Assembly: GCF_018614035.1 (NCBI RefSeq)
Contig: NZ_JAGGPA010000021.1
Coordinates: forward strand, 54,627-118,626
Length of the DNA stretch: 64,000 nucleotides
Direction of reading: 5' to 3'
Origin: Streptomyces sp. ISL-96
GTDB taxonomy: Bacteria; Actinomycetota; Actinomycetes; Streptomycetales; Streptomycetaceae
Part shown: positions 27,039-36,493 of the stretch, piece after piece
How the letters are laid out: every line of letters starts with the position of its first letter
Numbering within the stretch: the first letter of the stretch is position 1
The notes under the pieces: generated by a model
Databases searched by the model: none
What the model saw: only the letters and a program-made list of their open reading frames with translations
Told to the model about the DNA's origin: nothing
Translations under genes and position numbers: made by a program

Positions 27039-28609
27039 GTGGCCCTTCCCGTCATCGGGCCGACGGAGGCGGTGTCGCGTTGCCGGTACGGCAGTGAGGG
27101 CTCCAGCCGGCGGTCGGCGGGGACCCGCGCGGCGGCGTCCAAGTCGGCCGCGTCGATCTCGCCACGGTCCAGCAACCGCTCCCGGACGGCGAGCGGCAGC
27201 GCGGCCAGGACGCGGTGCCGCAGACTGGCCAGGTCCAGCCGTCCGTCGTGCACGGCGGGTAACGGCCGGGCCTGTCCAGGGCGCAGATTGGCGGGGTCGA
27301 CCTGGCTGGAGACCAGGGTCCAGTAGTCCCGGAAGTGCACGGCCGGGTCGGGCAGCATGCCGCTGAGCAGTCGGAGGCGGACGGTCTCCAGCCAGCAGTC
27401 GAGATAGCGCCGGTCGTGGAGCGCGGACATGTGCCGGGTGCACCACTCGGCGCGCTCGGCGGGGCCGGGCAGTGCCGTCTTACCGCCGAGCACGCTCAGC
27501 ACCCAGCCGGAGATCGCCTCGAAGTACGGGCAGGCGGTACCGAACGCCTCGGTGTCCACGGGGGTGTTGACCACGGCCAGGGTCGGGTCGTGCCGCCAGA
27601 AGTGGTGCTCGAAGAGGTCCTCGCGGCGCAGGCCGTCGATGAATCCGTAGTCGGGCGGCTCGTAGCCAAGACACAGCACCACGGCGTCGTACCGGTCCGT
27701 GGTGCCGTCCGCGAGGACCACCCCGCCGTCGGGGTCGAACCGGGCCAAGGCCGGCACCGGGTGCACCTCGCCGCCGTACACCGCGGGGATGATCTTCTCG
27801 TTGACGTGTACCGCACCGTGGAAATCGTGTTCCGGCAGGAGTCCGGTGGCCCGGTACATGCGCATGTACTCCGGCAGCCATTCGGCCAGCCAGCCCAGGT
27901 ACTCGGCGTACGGCACCTCTTCGACGGCGACCCGGCCCGCGTACGAGAACAGGGCGTCGTTGTGCGCGCCGGCGATGGTGCGCGGCAGGAAAAGGACCTT
28001 GCGGCGCACGGACCAGTCCACCCGGCCGGCGTGCGGCGCCAGGTCGGCGGCGATGTCGGCGCCGCTCACCCCGCCGCCGACGACGAGGACCCGCCGGCCG
28101 GCGAACCCCGCCGGTCCGCGGTACTCGGCGGAGGTGAGCACCCGGACCCCGGTGCCGGACAGCGGGACACCGCCGTCCGGGAGCCGGGGCCGCCACAGTT
28201 CGCCGTTGGCGACGAGCACGGCGTCGGCGCGCTCGGAGTGCTCGGCGCCGTCACGGGAGTCGCGGGCGGTCACCCGCCAGTGCGGGCCGTCCTTCTTGAC
28301 CCCGATGACCTCGTGGCCGAATCGCACGGAGTCGAGCAGACCGAATTCCTCGGCGTACGACCGCAGGTAGTCCTGGACCTCGGCCTGGGTGGGGAAGTCG
28401 GCGGCGAAGCCCGGAGGGTGGTCGGAGAACGGCATGCTCATGCGCGAGCTCTGCATGCGGACCCCGGCGTACGCGCCGCCCGACGCCGGGTTCCAGATGC
28501 CCCCGAGATCCTGGTGCTTCTCGTAGCAGACCACGTCGTGGCCGTCGGCGAGGGCCTGCTTGACGCAGGTGAGCCCCGCGAGACCGGCTCCGATGACGGT
28601 TATGCGCAT
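27035..28609 (-). CDS. flavin-containing monooxygenase (FMO type) with a TTA codon
   Basis: A 524-residue class B flavoprotein. FAD is bound by ITVIGAGLAGLTCVKQAL at the N-terminus, NADPH by RRVLVVGGGVSGADIAADL at about 170, and VVLCLGYEPPDYGF at about 310 matches the LATGY-like motif of the family. FMOs oxygenate soft nucleophiles such as amines and sulphur, and several natural-product enzymes of this type make N-hydroxy or nitroso groups. Codon 450 is TTA (27260-27262), suggesting bldA control. ATG at 28609 follows GAGGAG. It is 86 bases from the radical SAM gene. Confidence 0.88.
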   Translation of the reverse strand: MRITVIGAGLAGLTCVKQALADGHDVVCYEKHQDLGGIWNPASGGAYAGVRMQSSRMSMPFSDHPPGFAADFPTQAEVQDYLRSYAEEFGLLDSVRFGHEVIGVKKDGPHWRVTARDSRDGAEHSERADAVLVANGELWRPRLPDGGVPLSGTGVRVLTSAEYRGPAGFAGRRVLVVGGGVSGADIAADLAPHAGRVDWSVRRKVLFLPRTIAGAHNDALFSYAGRVAVEEVPYAEYLGWLAEWLPEYMRMYRATGLLPEHDFHGAVHVNEKIIPAVYGGEVHPVPALARFDPDGGVVLADGTTDRYDAVVLCLGYEPPDYGFIDGLRREDLFEHHFWRHDPTLAVVNTPVDTEAFGTACPYFEAISGWVLSVLGGKTALPGPAERAEWCTRHMSALHDRRYLDCWLETVRLRLLSGMLPDPAVHFRDYWTLVSSQVDPANLRPGQARPLPAVHDGRLDLASLRHRVLAALPLAVRERLLDRGEIDAADLDAAARVPADRRLEPSLPYRQRDTASVGPMTGRAT

Positions 28610-28695
28610 CTGGGCTCCTCGCCTCGATGATGGGAATTCAGGTGTGCGGCGAGCGCCGGGTGCCGGGCAATGGAAGGGTGGCGGGTGAACCCGCG

Positions 28696-29844
28696 TCAGA
28701 TGAAGGGGTCGAAGTCCTCGGCGAGGCCGACCGGTTCAGGACGCTCCTTGAGCAGGGGAATCTCCTGGTTGGTGCCGTGCCGTGCGCACACGAAGCGGCA
28801 GTCCTCGCTGGGATCGATCACCGTGGTGTCGGCCGACGACCACATCTCGGCGAAGCTCATCTTCTGGATGTCACCGATGCGGCCCTTGGGGTTGCCCCGG
28901 TGGTACGGGCAGATGAAGACACCGGTGGGGGTGATCGTGGTACGCAGCTCGGCGACCGAGCAGGTGTGGTAGTCCTTCGGCTGCTCGGGGGCGGCGCTGC
29001 GGCGCACGGCCTGCCAGTTCGAGGAGTGCAGGATGTGGAAGGAGTCGTCCGCCAGCAGGCGCAGCCGGGCGATCTGCTCCTCGACCGCCTCGATGTCCTC
29101 AAGACGCTGGTTGACCGTGTAGTGGTCCTCGTCCAGCATCGCCTTGACCTCGAAGTAGTCGCAGCCGATGTCCCGTGCCAGCACGCCGGCCTGGTACACC
29201 TCGTCGTAGTTGGAGTCGGTCACCTTGCCGTCGCTGTCGAAACGCTGCATCAGCAGGAACGAATAGCCGAGCCGGCCCCGCTTGCGGGAGGCGAGCAGCC
29301 GCATGTTCTCGACGACCTGCGGGAAGGCGCTGTGCTTGCCGCGGCTGGGGCGGAAGGCCTGGTAGGTGTCCGGGGTCCCGGCGTCCATCGAGACCCGCAC
29401 CCAGGACATCATTGCGGCGAGCTGGTCGATGTACCGGTGGATCTGCGTTCCGTTGGTGACCAGGCCCAGCTGGATGCCGGACTCGTGGAGCACCTCGATG
29501 ATCCGCCCGACGGAACGGTGGAGCAGCGGCTCGCCACCCCCGATCAGGATCACAGCGCGGACCTGGGACTCGCCCAGTTCGTGGGCCAGCTCGACGATGC
29601 GGTCCTTGGCTATCTGACCGTGGTGCAGTACCTGGGTGCTGATGCACTCCGGGCAGGCCAGGTCGCACACGGTCGTGGGGTCCAGGTCGACGACGAGAGG
29701 CGAGGGCAGCCGCTTGCCGTGGGCGACGTCGAGGGCGGCGGGGTGCACGGAACGCTGGTAGATCTTGCCCACCAGATCGAGATTCCGCTCCACGAATCGT
29801 GTGCCGAGGGTCCGGCCGGGCTGGACGGAATTGCTGTCGGGCAT
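28696..29844 (-). CDS. radical SAM protein with C-terminal SPASM/twitch-like cysteines
   Basis: A 382-residue radical SAM enzyme with the cluster motif CDLACPEC (Cys60, Cys64, Cys67), the GGEPLLH glycine motif and the usual partial TIM barrel to about residue 260. Further cysteines follow (CSVAEL, FICPYHRGNPKGRI, FVCARHG), arranged like the auxiliary-cluster domain of SPASM/twitch proteins. Such enzymes catalyse radical dehydrogenation, epimerisation or C-C/C-S bond formation; the substrate is unknown. First gene of the minus-strand operon; ATG at 29844 follows AAGGGA. The CebR-type operator at 29918-29931 lies between promoter and start. Confidence 0.9.
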   Translation of the reverse strand: MPDSNSVQPGRTLGTRFVERNLDLVGKIYQRSVHPAALDVAHGKRLPSPLVVDLDPTTVCDLACPECISTQVLHHGQIAKDRIVELAHELGESQVRAVILIGGGEPLLHRSVGRIIEVLHESGIQLGLVTNGTQIHRYIDQLAAMMSWVRVSMDAGTPDTYQAFRPSRGKHSAFPQVVENMRLLASRKRGRLGYSFLLMQRFDSDGKVTDSNYDEVYQAGVLARDIGCDYFEVKAMLDEDHYTVNQRLEDIEAVEEQIARLRLLADDSFHILHSSNWQAVRRSAAPEQPKDYHTCSVAELRTTITPTGVFICPYHRGNPKGRIGDIQKMSFAEMWSSADTTVIDPSEDCRFVCARHGTNQEIPLLKERPEPVGLAEDFDPFI

Positions 29845-29917
29845 AGGTACGGTCCCTTTTCGGTTCGGCGGACGAGCGAGGAACGCGGAGTACGCGGAAA
29901 GTGGTGGGCGAAGGCGA

Positions 29918-29931
29918 TGGGAGCGCTCCCG
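29918..29931. promoter_or_regulatory. CebR-type operator of the minus-strand operon
   Basis: TGGGAGCGCTCCCG matches the CebR operator consensus TGGGAGCGCTCCCA in 13 of 14 positions and contains the full GGGAGCGCTCCC palindrome. On the minus strand it lies 32 bases downstream of a TTGACA box, about at the transcription start expected for the radical SAM operon, 73 bases before its ATG. Confidence 0.75.
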
Positions 29932-29939
29932 CGACGGTG

Positions 29940-29963
29940 CCGCAACTGGTCAAGACCTGTCAA
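29940..29963 (-). promoter_or_regulatory. predicted promoter of the radical SAM operon
   Basis: On the minus strand a perfect -35 box TTGACA (29963-29958) is followed after an 18-base spacer by CACCGT, a weak -10 of the TAnnnT type. The operator follows directly. The -35 quality and the mirror arrangement with the bglC promoter make it likely; the -10 is poor. Confidence 0.5.
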
Positions 29964-30019
29964 CCAGCGATCGGAAATCGGCCGTACGGTTAAGTCAAGT
30001 GGCTGGATCTGATTGCCTC

Positions 30020-30048
30020 TTGACAACCAGAAGTCGACTGAGCAACCT
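30020..30048 (+). promoter_or_regulatory. predicted promoter of the GH1 beta-glucosidase gene
   Basis: A perfect TTGACA (30020-30025) is followed after 17 bases by CAACCT (30043-30048), one mismatch from the TAnnnT -10 pattern. The operator begins four bases later, overlapping the expected transcription start. Confidence 0.6.
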
Positions 30049-30051
30049 CTG

Positions 30052-30065
30052 TGGGAGCGCTCCCA
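30052..30065. promoter_or_regulatory. perfect CebR operator upstream of the beta-glucosidase gene
   Basis: TGGGAGCGCTCCCA is identical to the published CebR operator of streptomycetes, and the palindrome extends one more base on each side (G and C). It begins 32 bases after the first base of TTGACA and ends 50 bases before the ATG of the GH1 gene. CebR is a LacI-family repressor released by cellobiose; its gene is not in this window. Confidence 0.85.
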
Positions 30066-30115
30066 CAGCTTGTGGCAAGTGAGGGCGCACCAACGCCACC
30101 AGGAGGCTGACACCG

Positions 30116-31501
30116 ATGACCGCTGCGAGCGCCGGGCCAGTGGAGAGAGCGGCCGTGGACGGGCTACCCGTGGACTTCGTCTGGGGGGCTGCCACGGCTG
30201 CGTACCAGATCGAGGGAGCCGCAGCCGAGGACGGGCGCACTCCGTCCATCTGGGACACCTTCAGTCACACGCCCGGAGCCGTGGCCGGCGGCGACCACGG
30301 CGACACGGCTTGCGACCACTACCACCGGATGCCCGAGGACGTCGCACTGCTCGCCGACCTCGGCCTGGACGCCTACCGCTTCTCCCTCTCCTGGCCGCGC
30401 GTCCAGCCGGGCGGCCGGGGGCCGGCGAACGCACGCGGCCTCGCCTTCTACGACCGTCTGGTGGACGAGCTGCTGGCCAAGGACATCACCCCCTGGGTGA
30501 CCCTCTACCACTGGGACCTGCCCCAGGAACTGGAGGACGCGGGCGGCTGGCCGAACCGGGACACCGCCTACCGCTTCGCCGAGTACGCCGGGATCGCGGC
30601 CGCCGCCCTCGGTGACCGGGTGACCAACTGGATCACCCTGAACGAGCCCTTCTGCTCGGCGATGCTCGGCTACTACCACGGTGTCCACGCTCCGGGCCGC
30701 AAACACTTCCCCGACTTCACCAAGGCGGCTCACCACTTGCTGCTCGGCCACGGCCTGGCCGTCAAGGAGGTGCGGGCGCAGGCGGCTCTGCCGCCCCGGA
30801 TCGGCATCACCTTCAACCCCGTCCTCGCGCAACCCGCTTCGACCTCGCCCGAGGACGTCGAGGCCGCCCGCCGGGCCGATGCGCTGGGTGCGCGGCTCTA
30901 CCTCGACCCGGTACTGCGCGGCAGCTACCCGGAGGACCTGCTCGCCGACCTCGCGCCGCACGGGGCCGAGCCGCCGGTCGAGGACGGCGACCTGCGGACC
31001 ATCTCGCAGCCGCTGGACTTCCTCGGAATCAACTACTACTTCCGGGATGTCGTACGGCCCTCCGACGAGCCGCACGGTTACCTCTCGGTGCCGCAGACCG
31101 AGCGCCCCTCGACCGCGATGCCCTGGGAGATCTACCCGGAGGGCATGACCGAGCTGCTCACCCGCATCACCAGGGAGTACCCCGGCCTGCCGCTGTACAT
31201 CACGGAGAACGGTGCGGCCTTCGACGACACGAGCTCCGCGGTGGACGAGGCAGGGCGGATCCAGGACGAGAACCGCATCGTCTTCCTCGCCGACCACCTC
31301 GCGGCCATCGGCAGGGCCCGTGAGGCGGGCGCGGACGTCCGCGGTTACTTCTGCTGGTCGCTGATGGACAACTTCGAGTGGGCGTACGGCTACGCCAAGC
31401 GCTTCGGTCTGGTCCACGTGGACTACGACACGCAGCGGCGCACTCCCAAAGCAAGCGCGTTGTGGTTGCGCGACGCGGTGGCGGCCTCCAGGGGGCGCTG
31501 A
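30116..31501 (+). CDS. bglC: cytoplasmic GH1 beta-glucosidase (BglC type)
   Basis: A 461-residue GH1 enzyme with no signal peptide. The acid/base Glu177 sits in TLNEP and the nucleophile Glu364 in YITENGA; substrate-binding AATAAYQIEGA and SLMDNFEWAYGY are present. It hydrolyses cellobiose and short cello-oligosaccharides to glucose after import. In other streptomycetes bglC belongs to the CebR regulon next to cebEFG; here it has a perfect CebR operator but its neighbours are the biosynthetic genes, not the ceb transporter. The role may therefore include trimming a glucoside of the cluster product. ATG at 30116 follows AGGAGG; a strong terminator follows. Confidence 0.93.
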   Translation: MTAASAGPVERAAVDGLPVDFVWGAATAAYQIEGAAAEDGRTPSIWDTFSHTPGAVAGGDHGDTACDHYHRMPEDVALLADLGLDAYRFSLSWPRVQPGGRGPANARGLAFYDRLVDELLAKDITPWVTLYHWDLPQELEDAGGWPNRDTAYRFAEYAGIAAAALGDRVTNWITLNEPFCSAMLGYYHGVHAPGRKHFPDFTKAAHHLLLGHGLAVKEVRAQAALPPRIGITFNPVLAQPASTSPEDVEAARRADALGARLYLDPVLRGSYPEDLLADLAPHGAEPPVEDGDLRTISQPLDFLGINYYFRDVVRPSDEPHGYLSVPQTERPSTAMPWEIYPEGMTELLTRITREYPGLPLYITENGAAFDDTSSAVDEAGRIQDENRIVFLADHLAAIGRAREAGADVRGYFCWSLMDNFEWAYGYAKRFGLVHVDYDTQRRTPKASALWLRDAVAASRGR

Positions 31502-31528
31502 CGCGGCCCATGGACAGCCCAGCAAGAG

Positions 31529-31568
31529 CCTGCAGGGAGATCGTGTCCATACGGGATCTCCCTGCAGG
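31529..31568 (+). terminator. hairpin terminator after bglC
   Basis: A 14-bp perfect stem CCTGCAGGGAGATC pairs with GATCTCCCTGCAGG around a 12-base loop, 27 bases after the bglC stop. No U-tract follows, as is common in streptomycetes. Confidence 0.85.
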
Positions 31569-31665
31569 CAAGGGCGGACGATGTCTGCACAGGGCGAAGG
31601 GCGGCCTGAGCGCTAGCGGCTCACGCTTGCCGCATTCGCATCATGCAGCAGTCCTGCATGGCGGC

Positions 31666-32020
31666 TTACTCGTTGAACCAGTGAGAGTACTGGGCAGCGC
31701 CCCCACCTTGCCACCAGAGCTGCATCTGGTATTCGCCAGAGTTGGGGATGTTGTAGCCACCCTTGTCGCAGCCGGCGTCGCCACCATCGTTGACGGTGAG
31801 CATGGTCTGCCCGCCCTTGCGGACCACTTGTCCCTCAACGCCGTGACCGTCTGCTCTGGTGTCGCAGACCTCGAACATGTCACCGTCATCGATGTAGGTC
31901 ATCTTGCCCCGGCCGTCCGGAAGCGTGATGACCTTGTTGGTGTCGAGGACGGTGGCTTCGTCGGCCTGAGCCGTCGACACCGTGCCGGCGAATACCGTGG
32001 CTATGGCCGCACCGGCCACG
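31666..32020 (-). pseudogene. small secreted protein gene that has lost its start
   Basis: The minus strand encodes a signal-peptide core and cleavage site (AVAGAAIATVFAGTVSTAQA, then DEATVLDT) and a mature domain of about 85 residues with two cysteines (FEVCDTRADG, GDAGCDKGG) ending QYSHWFNE. It resembles small secreted proteins common in streptomycetes. The positively charged n-region and start codon are missing: upstream of about 32020 the frame runs into the antisense of a transposase remnant. The frame is technically open, but the upstream part is not of its own origin. Function unknown. Confidence 0.6.
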
Positions 32021-32302
32021 GCCCCGGGCGGCGGCCGAAAAGCCAAACTCGACCTGGCCGACCGGGTCCTGGCCACCGTGCTGCAACAAAACCTCGCCCT
32101 GCCGCCCGCCGTGCTGGCCCACCTCTTCGCCGTCAGCAAGGACACCATCCGCCACACCACCAGCGAGATTCGGCGGCTGATGGACCAGCACGCACACACA
32201 TCCCGGCCCCCAGCAGCACACCTGAACACCCTGGCAGGACTCCTCGTTCACGCCGCCGCACACGGCGCGACCCTCACGACAGAGACCAAACCAACGTGTT
32301 GA
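32021..32302 (+). pseudogene. C-terminal remnant of a transposase (helix-turn-helix part)
   Basis: The frame ending at TGA 32300-32302 reads KLDLADRVLATVLQQNLALP, then LAHLFAVSKDTIRHTTSEIRRLMDQHAH. That resembles the helix-turn-helix and C-terminal end of ISAzo13-like transposases abundant in streptomycetes. There is no catalytic domain and no start of its own. The 5' border at about 32020 is exactly where the divergent secreted-protein gene loses its signal peptide, so this is probably the insertion boundary. Family assignment is from memory of the motif and should be taken as tentative. Confidence 0.5.
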
Positions 32303-32329
32303 TTCTTTACGGACCCTTAGAGTGCGGGA

Positions 32330-33586
32330 ATGCTGTGGAGCAGGTTGCGGACCCGATCCGCCCCCGTCTTGTCAGTGCCCCGCCGCCCGGGGTATGCGCC
32401 ATGGGCGGTGGCTGCGGTGTGGTTCGTGACCCGGTTGTGGCTGGTACCGGCGGCGCTCAAGCTGCCGACGTTCACTGGAGGCGGCTCGCTGGACCCGTCG
32501 GTGGACCGGATGTACCGGGGCTGGTACGCCGTACTGTCCTCGGGGACGTTTCCCGTGAACGACGTGAGCTGGCAGTACCCGCCGGGCGCCGCGTTGCCAA
32601 TTCTCGCTCCTGGCCTGGTGCCCGTTCTGGACTACGGCCAGGCGTTCATCGTGACGAGCGCGTTGTGCGACGCGCTGATCACGGTGGGGCTGCTGTACGC
32701 CGCCGTACGCCACGGCCGGCCGTTCGCCGGGGTATGGCTGTGGACCGTCGCAATGGCGGTGCTGAGTACGTTGCCGTGGAACCGGTTCGACCTTCAGGTG
32801 ACGGCGGTCGCGATGGCCGCGCTCGCGGCTGCCGCGTCCCGGCGGGTCTGGGCGGACCGGGTGTTCGGCGCACTGATCGCGCTGGGAGCGCTCATCAAGG
32901 TGTGGCCCGTGCTGCTGCTGGTGGGTACGGAACGTGGGCGACGTACCCGTGTGGCTTGGCTGTCGATGGCCGTGGCCGGGGGAGCTCTGGTGGCCGGCTT
33001 CGCGTTGGCTGTGCCGCACGCGCTGGGGTTTCTGACGGCACAGAGGTCGCGGGGCGTCCAGATCGAGTCGGTGGGTGCGCTGCCGTTCCACGTGGCGCGG
33101 CATTTCGGCTGGAGCGGCACCTGGGCCGCGAAGGACGGGTCGCACGAGTTCGTGGGGCCGTACGTCGGGCTGGTGAGCGTGGTGATGCAAGGGCTGACGG
33201 TGCTGGCGTTCGGCTGGCTGCTGTGGTGGCGGTGGCGCTCGGTGCGGACGGCGCCGTGGATGCTCGCGGACGCGGCACTGACCGCCGTGCTGCTGTTCGT
33301 AGTGACGAGCCGCGTCATCAGCCCGCAGTATCTGGTGTGGCTGGTGGGACTGGCGGCGGTGTGCCTGTTGCGGCGGGAGACGTCGCAGCGGCCGGTCGCC
33401 TGGCTGCTGCTGGCCGCATGCCTGTTCACGACGCTCGGATTTCCACTGCTGTACCGGGAGTTGCGGGACAACGGGGATCCGTTGGCCGTCGCGAACCTCT
33501 TCGCTCGCGACCTGCTGCTGGTCGGAGCGGCGGCGCTGTCCGCCGTCCGGCTATGGCGGGCAGGAGTACCAGCGCGGCAGCCGTGA
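32330..33586 (+). CDS. GT87-family polyprenol-phosphate-dependent glycosyltransferase
   Basis: A 418-residue integral membrane protein with about ten hydrophobic segments, of the DUF2029/GT87 type (GT-C fold). Early acidic residues in DPSVDRMYRGWY and the pattern DVSWQYPPGAALPILAPGL match the family's first external loop, and ALGALIKVWPVLLLV its central helix. Such enzymes use polyprenyl-phosphate mannose or similar donors to glycosylate outside the membrane. ATG at 32330 has only a weak GCGGGA upstream. It stands among decayed mobile-element pieces but is itself intact. It could be functionally linked to the lipid-glycan island to the left. Confidence 0.82.
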   Translation: MLWSRLRTRSAPVLSVPRRPGYAPWAVAAVWFVTRLWLVPAALKLPTFTGGGSLDPSVDRMYRGWYAVLSSGTFPVNDVSWQYPPGAALPILAPGLVPVLDYGQAFIVTSALCDALITVGLLYAAVRHGRPFAGVWLWTVAMAVLSTLPWNRFDLQVTAVAMAALAAAASRRVWADRVFGALIALGALIKVWPVLLLVGTERGRRTRVAWLSMAVAGGALVAGFALAVPHALGFLTAQRSRGVQIESVGALPFHVARHFGWSGTWAAKDGSHEFVGPYVGLVSVVMQGLTVLAFGWLLWWRWRSVRTAPWMLADAALTAVLLFVVTSRVISPQYLVWLVGLAAVCLLRRETSQRPVAWLLLAACLFTTLGFPLLYRELRDNGDPLAVANLFARDLLLVGAAALSAVRLWRAGVPARQP

Positions 33587-33736
33587 GGCATCAGCAGGGC
33601 CCGCACCAGCCATCGTCCAGCCGACGAACGCTACCTTCCAAGCGTGCGTCTGAGATGGTCATTCGTACGGTATGGCTGTGAGCTTGTCGCCGTCTGATGG
33701 CTCAAATGACTTGGCCGCCCGGAACCCAGCGACGAC

Positions 33737-33832
33737 ACGGTCAAGCGCATCGACGAGCGTGTTCGCCGTGGACAAGTGCAACTCCGCGGTGGCCACCTGT
33801 ACTTCACCGTGCCAAAGGGTGGTAAGAGGGCG
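33737..33832 (+). pseudogene. fragment of a tyrosine-recombinase gene
   Basis: One frame reads RVRRGQVQLRGGHLYFTVPK followed by GGKR (33758-33832). The integrase pseudogene at 35.8 kb has RVRRQVQLRHGRMYFALPKG at the corresponding place, so the two are homologous catalytic-domain strands. Nothing else of this gene copy is recognisable on either side. Confidence 0.6.
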
Positions 33833-33955
33833 CAACCCTGCGGCGGCTCGGCGGGGTCCGCCGGTAAAGCCTCAAACAACCTCTCAGCTGCCCAACAGCC
33901 GCAACTGCAACGGTGAGGCTAGTGACCTGAGTCGGAGGTTCGTCGTTGGGTGGGT

Positions 33956-34027
33956 ATGACTTGTCCGGGACCGAAGATTCCGTATTTGTCGGTGAATGAT
34001 GCCCGGAGAGCCGGCTCGCCAGTCTGA
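33956..34027 (+). pseudogene. N-terminal remnant of an IS630-type transposase
   Basis: ATG at 33956 starts a 23-residue frame, MTCPGPKIPYLSVNDARRAG then SPV and stop. It resembles the first residues of IS630-family transposases of streptomycetes (GPKIPPLxLSDAER pattern). The rest of the element is missing. Identification rests on a short motif. Confidence 0.4.
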
Positions 34028-34161
34028 TGGCCATCACCTACGACGAGAGCCCCCCGCCATCGTCGACAACGACGCATTGGCCGCCTACGCGCAGAGCAAG
34101 GGACGTACTGCCAAGCGCCTCTTCCTCAGATAGGCCCCGCGCCTGTGACGGGCCCACCTGA

Positions 34162-36173
<2,012 letters not shown>

Positions 36174-36493
36174 GGACCAACCTCGGCCAGGTCTCGAGGG
36201 TCACCGACTGTGATGTGCGGCGACATTGGTGAGCCGGGCCGAGGGTGGTCGACTGGACAGTGGGGTGGCTTGATGCTGCGGACTCGGGGCACGGCTGGCG
36301 GCTCCGGCTCTCCCCAGATTCTCCCCACGCTCGTGGCGCCTCAAAATTCACAGGTCAGACGCCCCTTGAGGGGAGGGTGAGGAGATCACCCGCATCACTT
36401 CTCCCCAGGGACTCCCCAGCGCCCATATGACCGTTTCGCTCGGGAGGTGCAGAAGCAAACACTGTGCGCCGGGTGAGCGGGGTCGATCGACCG
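36174..36493. other. 320-bp non-coding gap, nothing recognised
   Basis: I see no gene, tRNA or clear attachment site here. It has a 12-bp palindrome GGTCGATCGACC (36481-36492) just after the corA stop, which may help end transcription. The remainder is probably further decay of the mobile element to the left. Confidence 0.35.
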
